Source of the DNA: Tetrapyrgos nigripes
Taxonomy: Eukaryota; Basidiomycota; Agaricomycetes; Agaricales; Campanellaceae
Length of the DNA stretch: 64,000 bases
NCBI GenBank assembly: GCA_013368315.1
Contig: JAACJM010000184.1
Location: forward strand, 62,001 to 126,000
Reading direction: 5' to 3'
The notes beneath the pieces were generated by a model. That model was not told where the DNA came from and made no database searches. It saw only the letters and a program-made list of their open reading frames with translations. The translations under genes and the position numbers were made by a program. Of this stretch, positions 1 through 10,262 are shown piece after piece. Within the stretch, counting starts at the first letter, position 1, and each line of letters begins with the position of its first letter.

Positions 1-484
1 TCATTGTTCCATCTTCTACTCAGGTAGCTCCTTCATATCCCAGCAATACTCATCTCATCTTCATATCCCAGCAATACTCATCTCATCTACATTTCGTAGC
101 TCCTCTTGGTTTGCACATCGAAACGGTTTCGCCGTCAAGATCAAACTGGGGAAAGGGGCCATCGCTTCGCGTGGCAAGTTACGAGGCCCTTTCACATACT
201 TCTCTGGATCAAAGAAAAGTCTAATGAGTTGCCATACATCATGATAGCAGCCTCACTTATACAGATAGGAATACAGGTATCTATAGCTGCATCAGTTACC
301 ACTAAATATACTCTGACTATAGATACATATTTTGGATAATTTTTGGTGCTTATTCTTGAGAATTATATCCTGCCAGTAAAAATATCTGTCAAACCTACCA
401 AAAGTGATTATCTGTCAGTGCATGAGGTTGCTCAGAAGTAGTACTTGTGGGATAGTGAGCAGCCTGATAATCATGCTAGACCCA
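1..484. other. Non-coding flank of the Helitron relic
   Basis: No supported gene. A 28-bp direct duplication is seen at 33-60 and 61-88 (exact copies). The rest is AT-rich sequence downstream of the minus-strand helicase reading frame. A Helitron 3' terminal hairpin with CTRR end would be expected on this side, but I could not identify one. Confidence 0.5.
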
Positions 485-3427
485 CTAAGTTGCTTCACTC
501 TGTGAATCCTGAATATATAGCACTCCTATCATTATTTTTCTCCCATCATCTGCAGTTTTAAAGTAAGTGTCCTTGACATTATTAGTATTGCAGTTCTCTG
601 GCTGGAAATTTCTTTGACAAGTAATACCATCATGATAGTATATTGAGCCGTTTGAAGTTATAAAACGGCATGTAAAGTGATGCCCACCCATATATGTAAT
701 TGCCCTGGGTGTAAATCCTATCAGTGCTCCATTCTCATCTGGTATAGTTAATTTCTGGCTGAGACACATTTGTGTGTCAAAGATATTAAAGTATATGAGT
801 GGAGATGGTTCTGTTATTACTAATTGGAGAGGGGTTTTTTCTTCACAACTACATGAAATACCTCCATTGTGAAGGTTACCACTCATATAATCATACACCC
901 AGTCCTGAATAGAATATGGGCGCTTGAATTTTGATCTCCATGTTCTATCAGGATAGATGTCCATAACTGAATTCAGAACAATCTGATCAAATGTCTCATT
1001 TACTGGTAAGACTGATTGACATGTCAGACATCGTAACTCAGCTCTGGAATATGAGAGTGGACCAAACATGCAATGTGCAAGGACATCAATGTGACCTCCT
1101 CTTTGTCCATAAGGAAAGCTCTCTGAGTTTATGCTATGAAGCTGTTGTCGTACAATATCACGTCCATTTTCTAATGTCTGTACATTTTTCTCGCTCAAAA
1201 CTAAGTTTGTGATTAATTCTGCAGAAAATTGATTTACTTGAGTGAAAAATGGACTCCATTTCTCCTTGTCCTCTTGCCAAAGATTGAATATTACACTGAA
1301 TATAGTATCATAAGGGTAACTCCAATCTTGGGCATTCCAAATCATGCCGTGTAGAGTTTTTTTAGATATTGATTCCTCTCTACTATCTGTGTCTTGCTTA
1401 AGCTTTTTATTTGAGACTGATTCCTTATCATTTTTGCTTTTTCTTGGTGTTTTGGTATGTATTACCAATTGCCATGGTGTATTCTGAGCAGCAGAAGGTA
1501 CCAGTTTATCACCTGGCTCTATTAAAGTTCCTGGCAGATCAGTGGGAATATAGTTTTCTCCCTTATGGTCAAAATAACTTCGAATCAATTGGTTTCTTGT
1601 TTTTCCAGTTACTTTAGGATCAAGCCTTTGAGTATATTGCATCTCAGTGATTTCATTCAGAAACAAAAGTTCTCTAAATTCTTGACGCAAATATCCAGAT
1701 ACTCCACTCTGAATTTTCCTTGGTTCAATTTGGTCAAGGAGCACTATTCCATCAGCATTGCTGCTTCGTGAGAATGCAGTGTAATAAGCATGATGGTTCT
1801 TGAGATTTTTGCAATGTATAATATTGTGAATTCTTGTTTTGCCCTGTGAAACATAATCAGTAATAGCAAAGTTAGGTAGGACCATCACTTGCTCTCTTTT
1901 AATTGTAAGACAAGTATCATTTGGAAGTGTACATTTCACAGTTTGGGATGATCTTGATAATGGAACTACATTCTTTGGAAGATCTGGAATAAAAATATCT
2001 TGAGGGGGATCTTTTAGCATAATAAATAATGTATCTAACACTCTCTGTCCTTGAGGGCCAATCTTTTCTTGCCACCCATATACAGTTCCTTCTTGACCAT
2101 TTGTAATACAAAATTCAGTTGCATAGTTTTGCTTGATGATTATGGGCAGACCTATGCACAGGCTTAACTTTCCAGGAATATGATTATTTGTTGTGGAAGG
2201 CATTGCATTCCAGAGCAAATCCTGACGCTTGGAGTCAATCTTTCCTTGCTTGAGCACACCTTCTCTAGTGCGTTTCCGTCCTATTTTGTTATCCCCAACT
2301 TGTGTGGAACTTGGGATGATAGAGTCAATTGAGAAAAAATCTACAAGCTCCTGATTTGTATCGGATGCATATCTTTTCATTCCCTGTTGGTTAATTGCAT
2401 CCTTATGTACATTCCATGCAGTTATAATAGATGTGTTACATAACTCCTCTGTTAAGAAGATTTCACTCTTTTGTGGAGTAGTGGTAAGACTCTGTAAAAA
2501 CTGGATATCAGCAGGTGTACATTTACCATATCTCATATTCTCTAGTGCTTCTCTTAGAGCAGTATCTTGGGGTGATTCTTTTGTTTGACGCATATTTTGT
2601 TTTAGAATCACTGCTGTGGTAACTTGTTGCCAAATAGATTTTCCCAGAGTTTGTTCCTGTTCTTTTGGTTTCATTCTTGGATTAATTTCCATTTCAATTG
2701 GATGATATAGATAAGGACCTATCACTGGAGGTATTTGTGCAAAGTCACCAGCAAGTATAATATTTACTCCTCCAAAAGGTTTTTCTGGCTGGTTCATAGC
2801 TGCAGCCAGTTTAGCACTGATTTGGTACATGTCATGGCAGTTAATCATTGAAATTTCGTCCAAAAAAATGTATTCAACTCCTCGCATTTTCTGCTGAACT
2901 TGCTTAATGGATGCAGATTCATGTAAGAATCCAGTTTCTTTGTTATTATTATTTCTAATACCCAAAACAGAATGATAAGTATAGCCGTTCAGTAATGCAG
3001 CAGCAGTTCCTGTTGGTGCTAAACAGATAAATCTGTAGTTTTCATTTCTGGCCTCAAAAAGACCTTTTAGTGCCTTAATTACTTGTGATTTGCCAGTGCC
3101 ACCCATTCCTCCCAGATACATTTTTAGTTGCTCTATTTGAGGGCTACTTATATGATTAGCAATAATGCGGAATGCTCTTTGCTGATCATTGTTTAGTGTA
3201 AATTTTGTTATGATTGATTCTATTTTTTCCTGGGAGTCTGTTAAACCTGCAGTATAGTTTTTCATAAAGTATGCCGCTGGGAGAATTGTTGTTAATGTTT
3301 GTAACTGTGGTGGTATCATAGGTGGAATGCTTGGTGGTACTGAGGACTGTGAAGGAATTTGAGCAAGTCGTGTGTCATTGATTTTCTGCTTTAGCTTTTT
3401 TATTATTGAATCCCATTCCAAACCATT
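485..3427 (-). pseudogene. PIF1-like helicase of a Helitron, with a C-terminal extension
   Basis: An open frame of 978 residues with all core PIF1/RecD-like motifs: Walker A (GGMGGTGKS, residues 104-112), Walker B (FLDEIS), a GDFAQIPP motif III, LKQNMRQ motif IV, and a C-terminal motif near YYTAFSRSS. In Helitrons this ATPase unwinds DNA during rolling-circle transposition. The last 200 residues hold two Cys-x-x-Cys-like pairs and a GGHHFTCRF block that resembles the histidine box of ubiquitin-specific proteases; that reading is tentative. There is no good start codon at the upstream end. The frame is continuous with the next segment except for a single TGA at 3428-3430, so the helicase is a domain of a longer broken protein. 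Helicase motifs look undamaged, which suggests recent inactivation. Confidence 0.8.
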
Positions 3428-4438
3428 TCACTTGTCAGTTGGCTGAAACATTTTTGGTGGAAAATTACGGAATATTGTGTTTACCCTTTTGCCAAGCCAT
3501 CCAATCTGCTGAAGCCAGTATTCCACATCTTTGCTCTGCTGACAATGTCTAAGATATTGAGGTCCTAGCATATCAACTTCTCCATATTCATCCATTTCTT
3601 CATATTCACCATAGTGTTCTGCAGAATCATGGCTTGGATCATTTATTATATTATTCAATGATTTTGGAATTGATTCAAAGGAAAATCCTGTTTTTTTTAG
3701 TTGCAAATGAAAGTCATCACGAGCGTCATAGCATTCATACTTTAAATTAAAGTTGCTTATTATTTCTTTCTGTCTCTGTGTAAATCCAAACTGTTCAAAG
3801 CTATCTGACCAATTTTCATTGGAGTTTTTTAAATCATTCCCATGTCTCCATGGCTTAAATAAACATAGCATAGTCAAAAAGTAAAAGTCTTCATCACCTT
3901 GATTCTTTCGGGGTAGGGAACCTCCTTTGAAGTTAAGAACAATATGGTGCTGTTTGCTGCTATCACAAAAAGCTTCATGTGTTGAGTATTGAGGATGTTC
4001 ACTTTGGAATTTATGATATCCTTTGGATGTAATGTGGTCACTTGTTATATCCACCATCTCAACATCTTTTGTAACATCATGAGAGACATGAGTTTTTCTT
4101 GGCTTTGGACGTTTTTGGACATTTGCAGTTTGTATCCATTCATATAAACTCATGGATTCATACTCTGCAGGTCTGAATCTGTAATTATCAACCTGTGATG
4201 TTCCATATATTTTTTGTCGGTTTGTTTTCAATACTAATTTTTCTGCATTTTGTGAATCTTCCAGATGTGATACTGTGTACTGAGATGGAGCCTTGCTGGT
4301 TGACATATCCTGTAAAGTGCAGTGCTTCACAGAGTCTGCTTCAAGATCTAGTTGGATAGCTGGCGAGTTTCAATTTTCTGCATTAAGAAGGCAAACACCT
4401 ACAGCATGCCTTTCAGACCCACATATGCATGGTGTTGG
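3428..4438 (-). pseudogene. Middle region of the Helitron protein
   Basis: A 300-codon open frame (3428-4330), in the same frame as the helicase. It contains the LTMLCLFKPWR block and a following WSDSFEQF segment typical of the region before the helicase in fungal Helitrons. Upstream of 4330 the same frame continues through a second TGA to a cysteine-rich start (PCICGSERHAVGVC, near 4,430), so at least two nonsense changes interrupt it. The Rep domain should lie further upstream but is replaced by unrelated sequence. Confidence 0.6.
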
Positions 4439-4843
4439 GGCTTGTCAATGGGAAAACTGCACCCAAACAACCACCTCCTCACATCAAGAAGAATTTCGCG
4501 GAGCAGTTCCACAATCCTACCAGCTTTTCAACACTGGTGAAAAACTTGGATTGTCGCGATCCTGACAGTATCCAGACGCAGTGCATCCAGGAAGCTCAAC
4601 AACAATTCTATAGCAATGGATTGACAGGTAACAGCATTGGAAAAGATGTAGCCCTAGTTGAGGAAATTGGTATTTGAACCTTCTTTGCAATGTATGATTC
4701 CTACAGGTTTGAGCAGTGGTGCCCAGACTGGTCCAAGCCTTGCACCTCATTCTAAAACAACTGTCACCGGACCTTCACTATCAACTCCTTCCAGCAAGTG
4801 TGTATGGTTGGAGGTTACAACTACTTTGGTGTCGACTCCAAGT
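4429..4843 (+). pseudogene. Plus-strand gene fragment of unknown function, cut by Tc1
   Basis: A plus-strand frame with coding character, for example NLDCRDPDSIQTQ and TQCIQEAQQQFYSNG, reaches a possible donor near 4628 (GTAACA) and resumes after CCTACAG near 4707 in a Ser/Thr/Pro-rich exon (TVTGPSLSTPSS). It stops at the Tc1 insertion site. The 5' end abuts the Helitron frame, so it could be captured host sequence or simply a neighbouring remnant. No family recognised. Confidence 0.3.
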
Positions 4844-4845
4844 TA

Positions 4846-5058
4846 CAGTGGGTCAAAAAATTGTCCACATGTTTCGCATTTTTGGAAAGATTGCCAATTT
4901 AAGCAATACTGAGTAGAGATATTAAAATGTGGTCAGTGATGGGCAGAAAGCCCTTGATAAACGCTACAATATTCTGTCTGTTTTGTCTTATTTGGCTTAA
5001 AACTCATGGAGATATGACTGATTTAAAATGGTATGTCATTTGGACAATTTTTTGACAT
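4846..5058 (+). repeat. Left terminal inverted repeat of Tc1
   Basis: It matches the reverse complement of 6261-6472 with few differences. It holds two copies of a core CAAAAAATTGTCC: one at the outer tip and one at the inner edge (about 5039-5058). The inner copy is in the opposite orientation to the outer one. Confidence 0.9.
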
Positions 5059-5085
5059 GCAAGTGAAAATACAGAAAGTGCTAGC

Positions 5086-6102
5086 TCAGTACTTGGTATG
5101 CCCTCCTTTGGCCTTCAACACAGCCTCAATCCTTCTAGGCATGCTCCTGATCAATTTCTGACAATCTTCTTCTGTGATTTCATCCCACTTTTCAGCTGCT
5201 CTGTCCCATATTTCCCAAACTCCAGAGGGTGCTGTGTCATATCCATTGAGCTTGTGTTTGAGGGTTGTCCAGAGGTGTTCAATGGGGTTCAGGTCAGGAG
5301 ATTGAGCAGGCCAGCTCATGCAATGGATGTTGTTGTCTTCAAACCACTTGGTGGCCAGTTTTGACTTGTGTTTAGGATCATTGTCTTGCTGAAAAATGGC
5401 CACCTCTGGATCAACACCCAAAATATCCATGCTCTCCAGAAGGTTGTTCTCCAAAATGTCCACATACTGCTCTGCATTCATCCTGCCCTCCACCTCTGCC
5501 ATGTTTCCAACTCCTTCCCACCCCATACATCCCCACACCATGATATTTCCTCCTCCAAATTTGACTGTTTCCACCACATTTCTCTCTCCCAAGGATTCAC
5601 CCTTCCTCCCCCACACATACTGCTGTCCATCTGACCCATATCGATTGATTTTAGTCTCATCTGACCAAATAACCCTTTTCCAGTCATCCACAGTCCAGTT
5701 TCTGTACTTCTGTGCACAGTTTAAACGAGCCTTCCTGTGAGCTGCAGTGAGTTTGGGCTTCTTCTTCGTTTTAGATGTGTCCACATCATGCCTGAGAAGG
5801 GAATTTCGAATGGTTTGGGTGGAGACAGGTTGGTCAAGGAGGGGATTGATGTTTCTGGCCACTTCTGTAGCATTTTCAGCTTTGCCAGTGTTGATTTGTT
5901 GGATAGCAGCACGTTCATCAGTGGTAGACAGCTTTCTAGGACGCCCTGCTTGATGGTTCTCCTTGTCAGGATACATCTCTTTGGCCAGAGAAGCAATCTT
6001 TGACTTGGATACCCCAGTTTTAGCAGAGATTTCCCTGGATGAAGCAGAAGTTTGGAGGAGAGAGAGGATATTGTCTTTCTGGGTGGATGTGATGGGTCTC
6101 AT
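5086..6102 (-). CDS. Tc1/mariner transposase (DD34E), intact
   Basis: A 338-residue protein from the ATG at 6102 (MRPITST). The frame is open 30 codons further, but this start gives the usual Tc1 length. Layout: N-terminal paired helix-turn-helix region (about 10-110) with a GRPRK AT-hook-like motif at 53-57, then the DDE catalytic domain. The acidic triad is D148 (IWSDETK), D240 (FQQDNDPKH) and E275 (LNPIEHLW), with 34 residues between the last two. The glycine-rich block GGGNIMVWGCMGW is present. It cuts and pastes the element by binding the terminal repeats in the nucleus. No stop or frameshift is seen, so it may be functional. Confidence 0.95.
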   Translation of the reverse strand: MRPITSTQKDNILSLLQTSASSREISAKTGVSKSKIASLAKEMYPDKENHQAGRPRKLSTTDERAAIQQINTGKAENATEVARNINPLLDQPVSTQTIRNSLLRHDVDTSKTKKKPKLTAAHRKARLNCAQKYRNWTVDDWKRVIWSDETKINRYGSDGQQYVWGRKGESLGERNVVETVKFGGGNIMVWGCMGWEGVGNMAEVEGRMNAEQYVDILENNLLESMDILGVDPEVAIFQQDNDPKHKSKLATKWFEDNNIHCMSWPAQSPDLNPIEHLWTTLKHKLNGYDTAPSGVWEIWDRAAEKWDEITEEDCQKLIRSMPRRIEAVLKAKGGHTKY

Positions 6103-6260
6103 GATTTGATGAGGGCTATAGAACAACTGGATGCCCTTATATATGGTCCAGCTGGCAGCTATGATATCATTATGATGTAGCCATTGCATCATTGTACAAC
6201 TCCACTTATGATGTCATCTATGAGACATCACATAGTTACAATACTGATTTTGAAGTGGCA

Positions 6261-6472
6261 ACTCAAAAAATTGTCCAAATGACATACCATTTTAAATCAA
6301 TCATATCTCCATGAGTTTTGAGCCAAATAGGACAAATAAAACAGATTATTGTAGCTCTTATCAAGGGCGTTCTGCCCATCACTGACCACATTTCAATATC
6401 TCTACTCAGTATTGCTTAAATTGGCAATCCTTCCAAAAATGCGAAACATGTGGACAATTTTTTGACCCACTG
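6261..6472 (+). repeat. Right terminal inverted repeat of Tc1
   Basis: Mirror of 4846-5058, ending in ...TTTTTTGACCCACTG before the TA at 6473-6474. The inner core copy lies at about 6265-6280. Confidence 0.9.
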
Positions 6473-6473
6473 T

Positions 6474-6832
6474 ACGAGGAGAGGAATGATGTGCATGCTG
6501 GATTTTCCCTCGCCAGTAGCAGCAAAAAGTAACAAGTTCTCTCCAGAGAGGACTCTGGGGATGTTCTCGAGCTGATAGTCATGAAGGCCATTAGGCCATT
6601 GAGGAACTTGCCGAGAAATGACAGATTTGAGTGCATTGAGACCTTTGGAGTCAGTCCATGTGGGTGTGAGAGCCATAAGACCAAAGGCGAGATGACTAGA
6701 AACGAGTTCTGATGTGTTTTGAAGATCCTGGGGTAGGTAGTCGAGAATAAACGCGTATAAGTATGGAGCAAGCTTTGAGGACACGACATGGTCAGAGCCT
6801 GAGTGACTGTGGGAACAACTTAGCTTAGTCAC
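6474..6832 (-). pseudogene. Fragment of a RecQ/DEAD-type helicase N-terminus
   Basis: The minus-strand frame shows a Q-motif-like stretch (WPNGLHDYQLENIPRVL) followed by LLLFAATGEGKSS, a Walker A motif of superfamily 2 helicases, as in RecQ-like proteins common in mushroom genomes. It stops at the Tc1 boundary and no helicase motifs Ia-VI follow on the far side of the element. A small piece of a larger helicase gene rather than a working gene. Confidence 0.5.
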
Positions 6833-6869
6833 TAATTTCTGGCACAGCCGCGCCTCAGAGAAAACAATA

Positions 6870-7305
6870 AGACTAAATACGTACTCGCTATCTTACACTG
6901 TCACTGTCAACTATCAGTCTGCAGAGGATTGGTCATCAGCTTGTGACATCCTGAGATGCAATCCAGACTTTCCAACTCAGGGTGAGCCTCGATATGACAG
7001 CGCGATTGTGAATCTGCATGAGTCGGAATTCACGTTTGTGCGACTACGTGCATTATTCCAAATTGAACTTGCCAATGGACGTCTTTTGGATTTAGCTGCC
7101 GTCACGATTTTTGAGGATGCATCTTGGCGTCCAAACACAGTCTAGGAAGGTTGCAGAGTTCTTAAGGAGTCTTCCTCTCTGTCATATTTCCACTTACAGT
7201 ACTTTTCTAGAGGGGGCATTGCTAGCACCAGCTATGGATGCACCACCCCAACTTACACTATGCGGTAGACACTGTAGACTACGACATGTTCCTTCAATTG
7301 AATAG
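6870..7305 (+). pseudogene. C-terminal remnant of an uncharacterised fungal protein
   Basis: A plus-strand frame (with PRYDSAIVNLHESEFTFVRL and FEDASWRP) is broken by a TAG near 7143. Coding-like sequence resumes in other frames and ends with YAVDTVDYDMFLQLNRL near 7,305. Endings of the VDTVD.DMFL type recur in repeated genes of mushroom genomes (recalled, not searched). Stops and frame changes make this a relic. Confidence 0.4.
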
Positions 7306-7386
7306 GCTATAGGCTACAAAGTATCTATCTATGCTATCCCCAGGGACTTTTGTATGTGCTGATCATGGGTATACTATAATCTTATA

Positions 7387-7433
7387 AATCTTTCCAAAAA
7401 TGCGAAACATGTGGACAATTTTTTGACCCACTG
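7387..7433 (+). repeat. Truncated Tc1 end
   Basis: 47 bp identical or nearly so to the outer Tc1 terminal repeat, including CCAAAAATGCGAAACATGTG, ending in CACTG and followed by TA (7434-7435). The rest of that copy is missing. It sits exactly at the truncated 5' edge of the next gene. Confidence 0.85.
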
Positions 7434-7435
7434 TA

Positions 7436-9468
7436 TATACCAACCAAGTCTTCCTCATCAAGACCTATGACAACTACATCTTTGGAACTCTGAGAGATAA
7501 GGTGAGGAAAGAAGCAAGAGATCTGGGTGCACTTGAGAGGCCGGTGGAAACTAACAGTATCAGAAAGTGGAGGTGAGCAGTGCGTATTGTTGTCTTTTTT
7601 TGTTGCACACGCACATGGACTCACTAGAAATTTCATTGTTTAGAAAGCAAAAGAGCACGAAATCTATCTGCTTGCTCACTGGTACTCCAAAAGGGTTGTC
7701 AAGGCAGTCAGAGGAACTTATTGTGTGTCCAATGACGAAGGACCAATCATCAAGGAGGTGACTGGCAAGCACAAGCTAATCAACAATCGTCCTCACTATA
7801 TCATCAAGGACATTCCTAGGTGCCATCCACTTCTGACTGCCTTTGTAAGAAAAGTTGATGAGGACATTGCAAGACAAGGAACAGCGGGCAGTATGGTAGA
7901 ACCTACACCTGGAGCTAGAAGGAAGGGCAGCCATATTGTGGGCACACCCAAGTCCAGACAACAGTGTATCGTCCTGGAGAATCCCTTACCTCCTTCCTGC
8001 TGATGTCCCCTTGGACTTCTTCAACCCAGACTTCTTCTACAATCTATCTGTCCTAGATTGGGCTAAGTATGGTTACAAGCCAGAAATAGCCTTTCCTCTC
8101 AATGTTGATGTGGAGTGGCTAATGGCCAATCCTGAGAAGTGGGGTACCCATGAGATAGACAGCAAACAGTTCAAAGCTCTCTACAGATCAAAGGAATTCG
8201 CATACAATATCCCTACTCCAGATGAAGTTGCAGAGTGGATTAGCAGTGAAAAGGATGAGGAGGCAGAGGAGCATGAACAATATAGAGAAGATTTGGAGGC
8301 GTTGTTCATGGCCAGGGTGGACAAGAGAGGGCAGAAGAGGACTTGTTCAGCTAGAAACAATGGTGAGGAGAGTGGCAAAGATTTTTACGCTGACAAGTTC
8401 CGACACGAGTTTGAAGTAGACCAGGAGGATGATAAGGACAAGGAATATAGACCTTCACAATTTAGAGCTGGTTCATCTTGGGAGTCCAAGTGGCATCGTC
8501 ACAGGAAAGGACGCAATCACATGCAGGAGGACGAAGATTTTGAAAATGCATGGAGGTGATGGACATAGAGGAGAGCAAGAGTACAATGGTGATGATGATG
8601 ATGAGGAGGAATGGGGCAGAATAGATGGCAGTTTCAACCCTGAAACTGCTGAATACATCAACAGCGATAGCCCTCAGATGCCTCATGATCAAGACATTGA
8701 CGACTTCCTCTCTGACCACAGCTATGAAACTGACACTGAGGACAAGAGTGAGGAGGAAGGGGTGGAATGGCATGGCATACACGCCCAAGATATTGATGAG
8801 GAAATGGACGACTTGACTGACAAACACTCAGAGGACAAGGACAATGATGCTGACATGCAGAGTGAAGACCAGGACAGTGAGGACAATGGTGATGATGAGG
8901 ATAAAGAGGTTGACCCATCTGACATTGCAGGGCATCAAGCTGCTGCTGAAGATCTAGAAAGACGTCGAGCCCACCTCAAAATGGTGTTTGGTGGTGAAGA
9001 TGAGTTTGATGAGGATGCTGAAGGTGACTTGGATGAGGATGCAGAAGGTGACTTGGATGAGGATGTGGAAGGTGACTTGGATGATGGGAACAGGATGGAG
9101 GATTTTCATCAAGGATTTTCAGCCTACAATGGCGGGTCTGCAAATCCTTCTAAGCCTTTTGTCTCTGAGTGGTATGATCAGACTTTCAGGAATCTGGCCT
9201 TAACCCTCCCAGGTCTCAGTGGTTCCATGATACTTTCAGGAATCTAGGGGATCCTAGTACAAATTATCATGTACATCCTGGATATCCCACCAACAGACCA
9301 GCCTACTATTCTTCAACCCAACATCCTTCATATCCCACCAACAAACATTTCTCAGGTGAACATCCTTTATATCCCACGAATGGACAAGCCTCTTTCTCTG
9401 ATGCAGCAGAGAATTTCCAACAGTTCACAGCATATCCTCCATATCAAGACGACAACTATTGGGGGTAA
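7436..9468 (+). pseudogene. 5'-truncated unknown gene with acidic C-terminus
   Basis: Coding begins directly after the Tc1 remnant (KTYDNYIFGTLRDKVRKEAR). Likely introns: 7573-7643, 7891-7957 and 9172-9239; the last two join frames correctly. Two problems remain: the first junction is off by one base, and a one-base frameshift is needed near 8550. After the middle part (PADVPLDFFNPDFFYNLSVL) the protein turns strongly acidic, with three copies of an eight-residue repeat (EDAEGDLD-like, 9004-9085), and ends in a Tyr/Pro-rich tail with four YPTN motifs and a final NYWG. Family unknown; segments such as YLLAHWYSKRVV look like repeated agaric proteins. Probably a decayed copy. Confidence 0.5.
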
Positions 9469-9684
9469 TGGCAAGTAATAATTTATTGGGGGCAAATACA
9501 TGCAAGCCTAGATATGATTTTCAGTTACTTTTTGACTTCCATAGATGCTTCACATACCATATACATGAAAGCCTTCAATTACCTTTCTGGTAGATACATG
9601 AAAACCTAGATATGCATTTCAGTTACTTTTTTTTTGACAGAGACGTGAAACTTTACACACCTGGACTAGATTAAATCATTCTAA

Positions 9685-9963
9685 CACTGGGTGCAAACAC
9701 TTGTAATTCCTTGGATATACAGAGGAATTACATAAGACTTACACTGGTACACTCAATATGTAAGTCCACTTGACTTACTGAAGTATTACCAGGGACCACT
9801 GTGAGATTTCATGCCTTACGATGGTCATATATAATTGTTTCATTTTTTTTGGTCTCTGGTAATACTTCAGTAAGTCAAGTGGACTTACATATTGAGTGTA
9901 CCAGTGTAAGTCTTATGTAGTTCCTCTTTATATCCAAGGAATTACAAGTGTTTGCATCCAGTG
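9685..9963. mobile_element. Foldback MITE, PIF/Harbinger-like
   Basis: A 279-bp element. The arms 9685-9797 and 9851-9963 are near-perfect inverted repeats of about 113 bp, separated by a 53-bp AT-rich loop. TAA flanks both sides (9682-9684 and 9964-9966), the 3-bp target duplication expected of PIF/Harbinger. The ends begin CACTGG. It has no coding capacity. Confidence 0.8.
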
Positions 9964-10262
9964 TAATACGTGACCCAACAAGTGATACATGTTGAACAGT
10001 TCACGATAGATACATTTTTGTATTATAGCAAGGAAGATTGATACACAAAAAAGGCATGGCAAATTACTGAAGTCCAAGCACATATCATATCATATACGAA
10101 AAATGTCATGCTGAAAGTTCGAGATGAAGGGGAGTAACAGCGGCACAGCCAAAGATATCAAAAAAGTACTGCAAGTAGGCATGAACAATCCCTTCTTCAA
10201 ACCTTTGTAATTGAGCATCACTCAACAATGCGTTCTCCCAAGCCCCCTTCAAATCCCGAAAT

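Larger units (their letters stand above)
485..4438 (-). mobile_element. Helitron-type element, broken and lacking its Rep domain
   Basis: The minus strand carries one long reading frame broken by stop codons. It ends in a PIF1-type helicase, the C-terminal half of Helitron RepHel proteins. The upstream part has the middle region usually found between the Rep and helicase domains, including the motif LTMLCLFKPWR. No HUH/Rep tyrosine domain is visible; beyond about 4,438 the sequence changes to an unrelated plus-strand coding fragment. I infer a 5'-truncated, non-autonomous relic. Element ends were not identified. Confidence 0.7.
4846..6472 (-). mobile_element. Complete Tc1-type element with TA target duplication
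   Basis: A 1,627-bp element bounded by TA dinucleotides (4844-4845 and 6473-6474). The ends are inverted repeats starting CAGTGGGTCAAAAAATTGTC. The terminal inverted repeats run about 210 bp and match closely, and the single minus-strand gene inside has an intact DD34E transposase. Together these suggest a young and possibly mobile copy. A separate truncated end of the same family lies at 7387-7433. Confidence 0.93.
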
